Part shown: one piece after another, positions 59,463 to 64,000 of the stretch
Layout: each line of letters begins with the position of its first letter
Position numbering within the stretch: the first letter of the stretch is position 1
NCBI RefSeq assembly: GCF_014931375.1
Contig: NZ_CP063117.1
Span: 1,054,001-1,118,000 of the forward strand
DNA: 64,000 nucleotides
Reading direction: 5' to 3'
DNA from: Haemophilus parainfluenzae
GTDB lineage: Bacteria; Pseudomonadota; Gammaproteobacteria; Enterobacterales; Pasteurellaceae
Translations under genes and position numbers: made by a program
Notes under the pieces: generated by a model
Told to the model about the DNA's origin: nothing
The model's input: the letters and a program-made list of their open reading frames with translations, nothing else
The model's database searches: none

Positions 59463-61695
59463 CAAAATCATCCTCATCTGTATCATCATTCTGATCAATA
59501 TCTTCATCTTCCATATCTTCAGCAACTGGAGCTTCAACATCCCCGAAAAGCATTTCTTCTCCTGCGTGTGAAGGCGCTCGATTTAATGACATTGACTGAA
59601 AAGCGGTTGCTATATCTTGACTTGGCGCATAATCAGAAAATGCAGATTGCCACCAATTTGGAGAAATATGGTAGTTTTTGCGCATATAAGCCGTCAATTC
59701 TTGAAGTGATTCCGGCATCACATCATCTTTATCAACCGCAGGTAAAGGCATTCTTAATTTATAAAGCGTACTCCCTTCAAGAAGAGCAAATGCCTGTCCT
59801 TTTGGTAAATTTGTAATATGTGCTGGCGATAGCATTGGCACCATTTTTTCAGAAATACGTTCACCAGTATTAGAAGTAAACGCCTTGCCATCATCCGGAT
59901 TGCTGTTATCTGTCGTACTTGATGTCACCATGCTTTGATAAATTGTGACATCGTTGAGCTGACGCGTTAAAAACTCTGCAGTGGCCGGCTCTTTTACCCG
60001 GAACATTAAAAGTGTATTGAAGTTACCTGTTGTTTGTCCCGTTTTTGCCTTACTTCCAATACGAGCTTCAATATCTGAAAGTGTTTGAGTATAGGCTGTT
60101 ACCTGCATTCCCGCACCACGACCTTTATTGATCAGCGGGATAAATTCATCCCCCATCAATTCATTGAACTCATCGCAATGAAGGTTGATTTTAGGCGGTT
60201 TGCTTTTAGTTTTAAATGCATCTGGCAACCCCTCATCTACGCCAAATTTATAAATATGACCAGCCATTGATACCAAATCAGCAAACATACTATTACCCAC
60301 AGCTGCAGCTACGGTCGCATCGGATAATGCATCTAATCCAACGTAAACAATCCCTCTTTTACGAATAATAGATTCCCAATCAAAGATAGGGCGCTCATCA
60401 TGAATATCAGTGTAATCAGGCGAGAGAAGCTCTGCAGTTTTACCTGTAGTGAGTTTTTCAAGTAACGGTAAAAGCGATGCCACAATTTTATCAAAATAGG
60501 TTTTATCGTAACGTACCGCACTTGATAACCCTTCAAGTACCGGGTCAAAAATCTTATTCTCTAAAATATATTGGTTAATAACAGCAATCAGCGGTCTATC
60601 TTTCATCGAGAACGGTAAATTTTTTACATCTAAGTTAGCCGCAACCGAAGCCAACGTTGGCCATATTTTCTTATCTACGGCATCAAAATGAAGTTTGGCG
60701 TAATCTAAGAAAAGTGCATCAATATTTTGCACAAAACGCGAGATTTGCACATAGTCCGGGCGTTTTCCCATTTCAACCAATGCACGGGAGACAATATTCA
60801 CAAAACGCCACGCAAACTCTTTAAATGCTGCACTATTTCCCGCACCACTTAATTGCCCAGAAATACGTCCTGCCACTTCAGAAATTCGACCGAAGCGACC
60901 AACTGGGTTATATCGAGCAGAAATTTCCGGATGCCCTAAATGGAATACATAAAATTCATTTTCACGCCCCGCACGTTTTGCTTCTGCATACATTCGTTTT
61001 AACATATCCGGGTCGCCTTTCGGATCAAAAAAGACAACCACTTCACGCTCTTCAGGTGTTTTACCTCGATGTATATCTTGTGTAACAAGCACTTCAGCAA
61101 AACGCGTTTTCCCTACGCCAGTTGTACCAAATACTAAGGTATGACCGCCACGGTCGCCTAACGGAAGCATAATATCGCGTTCATTCGGCTCCACACCATG
61201 CATCACTGGAATGCCGCCAACTGGCGGTAGCGGTCTGACTGGATTTAATGGAGAGTCCATTGAAGTGAGTCTAGATAACCAATTATCATGCACTTTTTCA
61301 TAATCACGAGCGGCTTTAAACCACTTCCCATTTTTCCAATAAATTTGCCCATTTGCAGAGAAACAGTCATAAAGACGTTGCGTATGCTTTGGTTCCCATT
61401 CAAAGCCTCGTCCTAAGAACAAGGCTTTTTTACTTACTGGAATTTGACGACTGGTCAAAGCATAGTGAGGGAGTCTGCGTAAATTTCGGTGATAGCGTAC
61501 AATTTCCATGCCTTGACGAAAACGCATAACCCCCATACCTGCGAAAGCGGCCCCTAATCCATATCCAATAAGAGGATTTAATGCGAGCGACCAAGGCGCA
61601 CCGCAACAAACCAAAGCACAAGTACCATGGACGGCAGCTGGAAAAAATTCAACAGGCGGTCTAAGTAAACCTTCTAATACATGTTTTTGACTCAT
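59446..61695 (-). CDS. traD: conjugative coupling factor TraD (SXT/TOL type)
   Basis: A 749-residue coupling ATPase. After two N-terminal membrane segments comes Walker A LVFGTTGVGKTRFAE near residue 188, and Walker B INLHCDEFNELMGDEF near 505. It brings the relaxase-DNA complex to the channel. The last 25 residues are almost all Asp and Glu, overlapped by the next gene. The stop of the gene upstream overlaps its start as ATGA. Confidence 0.92.
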   Translation of the reverse strand: MSQKHVLEGLLRPPVEFFPAAVHGTCALVCCGAPWSLALNPLIGYGLGAAFAGMGVMRFRQGMEIVRYHRNLRRLPHYALTSRQIPVSKKALFLGRGFEWEPKHTQRLYDCFSANGQIYWKNGKWFKAARDYEKVHDNWLSRLTSMDSPLNPVRPLPPVGGIPVMHGVEPNERDIMLPLGDRGGHTLVFGTTGVGKTRFAEVLVTQDIHRGKTPEEREVVVFFDPKGDPDMLKRMYAEAKRAGRENEFYVFHLGHPEISARYNPVGRFGRISEVAGRISGQLSGAGNSAAFKEFAWRFVNIVSRALVEMGKRPDYVQISRFVQNIDALFLDYAKLHFDAVDKKIWPTLASVAANLDVKNLPFSMKDRPLIAVINQYILENKIFDPVLEGLSSAVRYDKTYFDKIVASLLPLLEKLTTGKTAELLSPDYTDIHDERPIFDWESIIRKRGIVYVGLDALSDATVAAAVGNSMFADLVSMAGHIYKFGVDEGLPDAFKTKSKPPKINLHCDEFNELMGDEFIPLINKGRGAGMQVTAYTQTLSDIEARIGSKAKTGQTTGNFNTLLMFRVKEPATAEFLTRQLNDVTIYQSMVTSSTTDNSNPDDGKAFTSNTGERISEKMVPMLSPAHITNLPKGQAFALLEGSTLYKLRMPLPAVDKDDVMPESLQELTAYMRKNYHISPNWWQSAFSDYAPSQDIATAFQSMSLNRAPSHAGEEMLFGDVEAPVAEDMEDEDIDQNDDTDEDDFDDTDN

Positions 61696-62198
61696 TGCGA
61701 CAATCCTTCTGAAGTCAATAAAGCAGGGTAGTGAGCAAGATTTAATCTTGAAGCTAAGTCATCCCCTGGCGTTGGCATTAAGGTTAAATCCGGTGCTAAT
61801 TGGCGTAACTCGCTTAATTCGTTTGTTGTTTTAACGCTTACTACAAGTCCCATTGCACCAATTTTTTTAAGGTAATTATAATTAGCGTGTAGCCAATTTT
61901 TAGATAAGTTATCTGTTCCAATAAGAAAAATAGGCAACATTCCAGGAAGATTCATTCTGACTGGTTGTATTTGGCCCGGTGTCATTCTATGTGAGATAAC
62001 AGGTAAAATATCCGCTTCGGTCAATGTTGAAGGAACGCTATTAGGGTAGGCTTGAACCATTGATTCATCCGGTTGTAATGCTTCATAAAAACGGACTGCA
62101 CTTTCTCCGCCAAAATCACCAATAACTTTTAATTCAGCTTGCGCCTGAACTACTGCTCCTAAGCAGACCAAAGAGAGGAAAAAGGATTTATACTGCAT
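61692..62198 (-). CDS. ICE protein TIGR03765 (DUF2859)
   Basis: A 168-residue exported protein (signal SFFLSLVCLGAVVQAQA). Family sequence LKVIGDFGGESAVRFYEAL and later VMPTPGDDLASRL-like text (LMPTPGDDLASRLNL) are present. It starts right behind the transglycosylase and overlaps traD by four bases. Confidence 0.8.
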   Translation of the reverse strand: MQYKSFFLSLVCLGAVVQAQAELKVIGDFGGESAVRFYEALQPDESMVQAYPNSVPSTLTEADILPVISHRMTPGQIQPVRMNLPGMLPIFLIGTDNLSKNWLHANYNYLKKIGAMGLVVSVKTTNELSELRQLAPDLTLMPTPGDDLASRLNLAHYPALLTSEGLSQ

Positions 62199-62213
62199 AA
62201 TTCTGTTCTCGTA

Positions 62214-62972
62214 TTAATTGGTTGGATTTTGCCAACGAATAGCTTGTTGATTTGTTTGATTTGACGCTGGCTCAACCCAACGCATAGCGGTTTCTGTTGG
62301 AGAAACCCAATGTAAATTGGCTGGTAATGGTTTATTCTCAATTTGATAACGTGGTGATACTGAAGGGCGCTGGAAGTTAGCTATTTGTTTACTGACATTA
62401 AAACGCTCACTTTGATAAACAAGAAAGCCTTGTACCGACATTCCTTTTTTCATCCCGTTACGCTTCATATTTAGAATATCTTCACGTGTTGCTCTACCTT
62501 GTAGCGCTCGATGTAAACCATCTATACCGATATTATGAGCAAGATATAAATTTTCATGGGATGGTTTTATGCCTCGCTCAAAAAACTGATTAATATGCCA
62601 TCTAGCTAAAAGTGCGGTTGCTAGAGTGTTAAGTTGATTGTTTTTTCTAGGGTCGAAAGGTGTATCACGATTGTAACGAGTGATTTGAGTCATACCTAAG
62701 GCTCGCCCCTCATCAGTTGTTGCAAGCCAATTCCAGGTGCCCCGGGTAAATTGCCCCACACCGGTTGCCCCGGTTGGGGAAACATTTCCATACCACCCAT
62801 CTTCAATTTTTACTAACCCACGTAGCATCGCTTCATCGACCTGGTAGCGATTAGATGCATCTTTAATATAGCCATCAATATCAGTTCCAAAGCCATTAAA
62901 TGCAACGGAGTGAGTCGCAACGCCAAGACCGATTAAGCTAAATACGATTTTTAATAGACGATTTGTTGCCAT
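62214..62972 (-). CDS. lytic transglycosylase, SLT-like
   Basis: A 252-residue exported protein with a goose/SLT-type lysozyme core: VDEAMLRGLVKIEDGWYGNVSPTG-like region with the catalytic Glu in VKIEDGW near residue 57, then GVGQFTRGTW and LYLAHNIGIDGLHRA. It cuts peptidoglycan to let the channel pass. It overlaps the gene upstream by 22 bp. An uptake-signal core lies inside. Confidence 0.85.
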   Translation of the reverse strand: MATNRLLKIVFSLIGLGVATHSVAFNGFGTDIDGYIKDASNRYQVDEAMLRGLVKIEDGWYGNVSPTGATGVGQFTRGTWNWLATTDEGRALGMTQITRYNRDTPFDPRKNNQLNTLATALLARWHINQFFERGIKPSHENLYLAHNIGIDGLHRALQGRATREDILNMKRNGMKKGMSVQGFLVYQSERFNVSKQIANFQRPSVSPRYQIENKPLPANLHWVSPTETAMRWVEPASNQTNQQAIRWQNPTN

Positions 62973-63691
62973 TGCCCATCCTGTTGAATTTGGAATGCAG
63001 CAGGCATTTTGCCATCTGCATACTGTAACCAGGCTCCATTATCATGATTAAGGGTAATTAATTTTCTATTCACTTTATTTGGGTCGATGTTATGTTTTTT
63101 CGCCCAATTATAGATTTGCTCATTATTATTCACGCCAACAAAATAAATATCTATAGGCGTTTTATCATTCACATATTGCAGTACACGATCAGCATTCGCT
63201 TCACATTTGTCACAATTTTCTAGGCGAGTAAAATAAATCACCCGTCCAAACCGCTCTGAAATATGAGGTTCAACCTTAAATGGTTGCTCATTTGGATACA
63301 TTTCAGCAAATACGCGATCATAAGTGCGTTGGAACTGCAGCTCTCTCTCCATGCGGTCGTGCATTTTTTTTGCCAGTAGTCGAGCATAACGCTCTCTTTC
63401 CTGCTCATTTCGAGACTCCACACCAAGCGAGGTTAAAGGGTCAAGACCTGGCGACCATATACCACGAGCACCTTGATTAAGCTCTTGGTAGCGTTGCCAT
63501 TCTTGCTCAGTTAAACCCCACTCTTGAGACTTAGCTAATAACTCTTGTTGATTTAATTTATTTGTCACCAAGTTTTGTTGATTGAGGGATTGAGTAGCAA
63601 GTGTATTAGCCGCAGTGACTTCAGCAAATACAGCAGTAGAAAACATCCCTAATATCATCGCCACATAGGATATTTTTTTGACATGATTCAT
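62951..63691 (-). CDS. ICE protein TIGR03759
   Basis: A 246-residue exported protein. WGLTEQEWQRYQELNQG and GIWSPGLDPLTSLGVE are typical of the family. The C-terminal part has CDKCEAN, a CxxC pair in a thioredoxin-like setting (VIYFTRLENCDKC). GAGGAATAAGCA precedes the ATG. The function in transfer is not known. Confidence 0.82.
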   Translation of the reverse strand: MNHVKKISYVAMILGMFSTAVFAEVTAANTLATQSLNQQNLVTNKLNQQELLAKSQEWGLTEQEWQRYQELNQGARGIWSPGLDPLTSLGVESRNEQERERYARLLAKKMHDRMERELQFQRTYDRVFAEMYPNEQPFKVEPHISERFGRVIYFTRLENCDKCEANADRVLQYVNDKTPIDIYFVGVNNNEQIYNWAKKHNIDPNKVNRKLITLNHDNGAWLQYADGKMPAAFQIQQDGQWQQIVY

Positions 63692-63694
63692 TGC

Positions 63695-64000
63695 TTATTC
63701 CTCGATGATTTCTGTTGTAGTTGTTGTCGTTGTTGTGGTTTCTACTTTCGGCTTTTCCCCTGTAGCACGTTCCGGTACAGCTGGGCGTAATTTAAAACAA
63801 ACGGTACGAGAAACGTCATTGATAGTAATTTCATAAGCCGGCCCTGCTAACATTTGAAGGGCATCACGTAAAGCCATCGGGCCAAATTGATAATGTACTT
63901 TTGGTAATGGACGGGAATAAAGCGTAGAAAGTGTTGGTTCATTCTGACCAAAACCATGACAAAGTGAAAGGCCTGTATCTTTTAACGTCGTGCGTAATCC
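63695..64000 (-). CDS. ICE type IV pilus protein PilL-like, TIGR03748 (partial, N-terminus outside window)
   Basis: The frame is open to the window edge; 101 codons are present. LSTLYSRPLPKVHYQFGPMALRDALQMLAGPAYE-type text, split here as SRPLPKVHYQFGPMALRDA and LQMLAGPAYEITIND, matches TIGR03748 PilL lipoproteins. It ends in nine Thr and EIIEE. The gene starts beyond base 64,000. Confidence 0.8.
   Translation of the reverse strand, partial: GLRTTLKDTGLSLCHGFGQNEPTLSTLYSRPLPKVHYQFGPMALRDALQMLAGPAYEITINDVSRTVCFKLRPAVPERATGEKPKVETTTTTTTTTEIIEE

Noticed and set aside
59463..59540. Earlier start for the gene at 59127
   Set aside because: The extra residues are the other frame of the Asp/Glu-rich traD tail (Met-, Ile- and Lys-rich text) and carry no ribosome binding site.

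Overview
The window looks like a Haemophilus chromosome carrying an integrative conjugative element (ICE). The chromosomal part is dense with the Haemophilus DNA uptake signal core AAGTGCGGT, often as inverted pairs that double as terminators. A glucose-type PTS IIBC gene and a gal operon with its own LacI-family regulator fit H. parainfluenzae or a close relative better than H. influenzae, which to my knowledge has no glucose PTS. The species call is an inference.

Bases 1 to about 28,250 are chromosome. In order they hold: the gal regulator (partial), galT-galK-galM, a two-gene islet between near-identical hairpins, corC, lnt, the mlaFEDCB-ibaG-murA cluster for outer-membrane lipid asymmetry and peptidoglycan synthesis, an AT-rich phosphoethanolamine transferase, a YggS-family PLP protein, the thr operon with its attenuating leader peptide, a glucose-type PTS gene, a phosphopantetheinyl transferase, hflK-hflC, and a triheme cytochrome c peroxidase with a premature stop. 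The thr operon is split: a DUF262 gene and a HEPN-type gene sit between thrB and thrC with no room for a promoter. I consider this the best candidate for an unusual, defence-like system.

From 28,271 to the window end lies an ICE related to the Haemophilus ICEHin1056 group. It starts in the 3' part of a tRNA-Leu(UAA) gene. Next come a frameshifted tyrosine integrase, a MobH relaxase, a phosphoribosyltransferase, a repeat-rich noncoding region, a winged-helix protein with an overlapping 53-residue membrane ORF, a serine recombinase with nearby palindromes, an operon with ArdC and a methylase-fold protein, and then the transfer genes. The transfer system is in two blocks: three secreted proteins on the plus strand (38,972-42,362) and a long minus-strand type IV secretion operon (from beyond 64,000 down to 48,410) with pilin-like, VirB4-like, TraD and lytic transglycosylase genes.

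A Tn3-family transposon (43,086-47,901, with AATTA target duplications) sits between the two blocks. It carries a TEM beta-lactamase with Ser in place of Arg244, the change known from inhibitor-resistant TEM-30. Its bla promoter region is shortened by about 135 bp, which leaves a new hybrid promoter. Four genes in the ArdC operon have leaders in which one segment can pair either with an upstream Shine-Dalgarno look-alike or with the real ribosome binding site. This repeated layout is the most intriguing regulatory feature.
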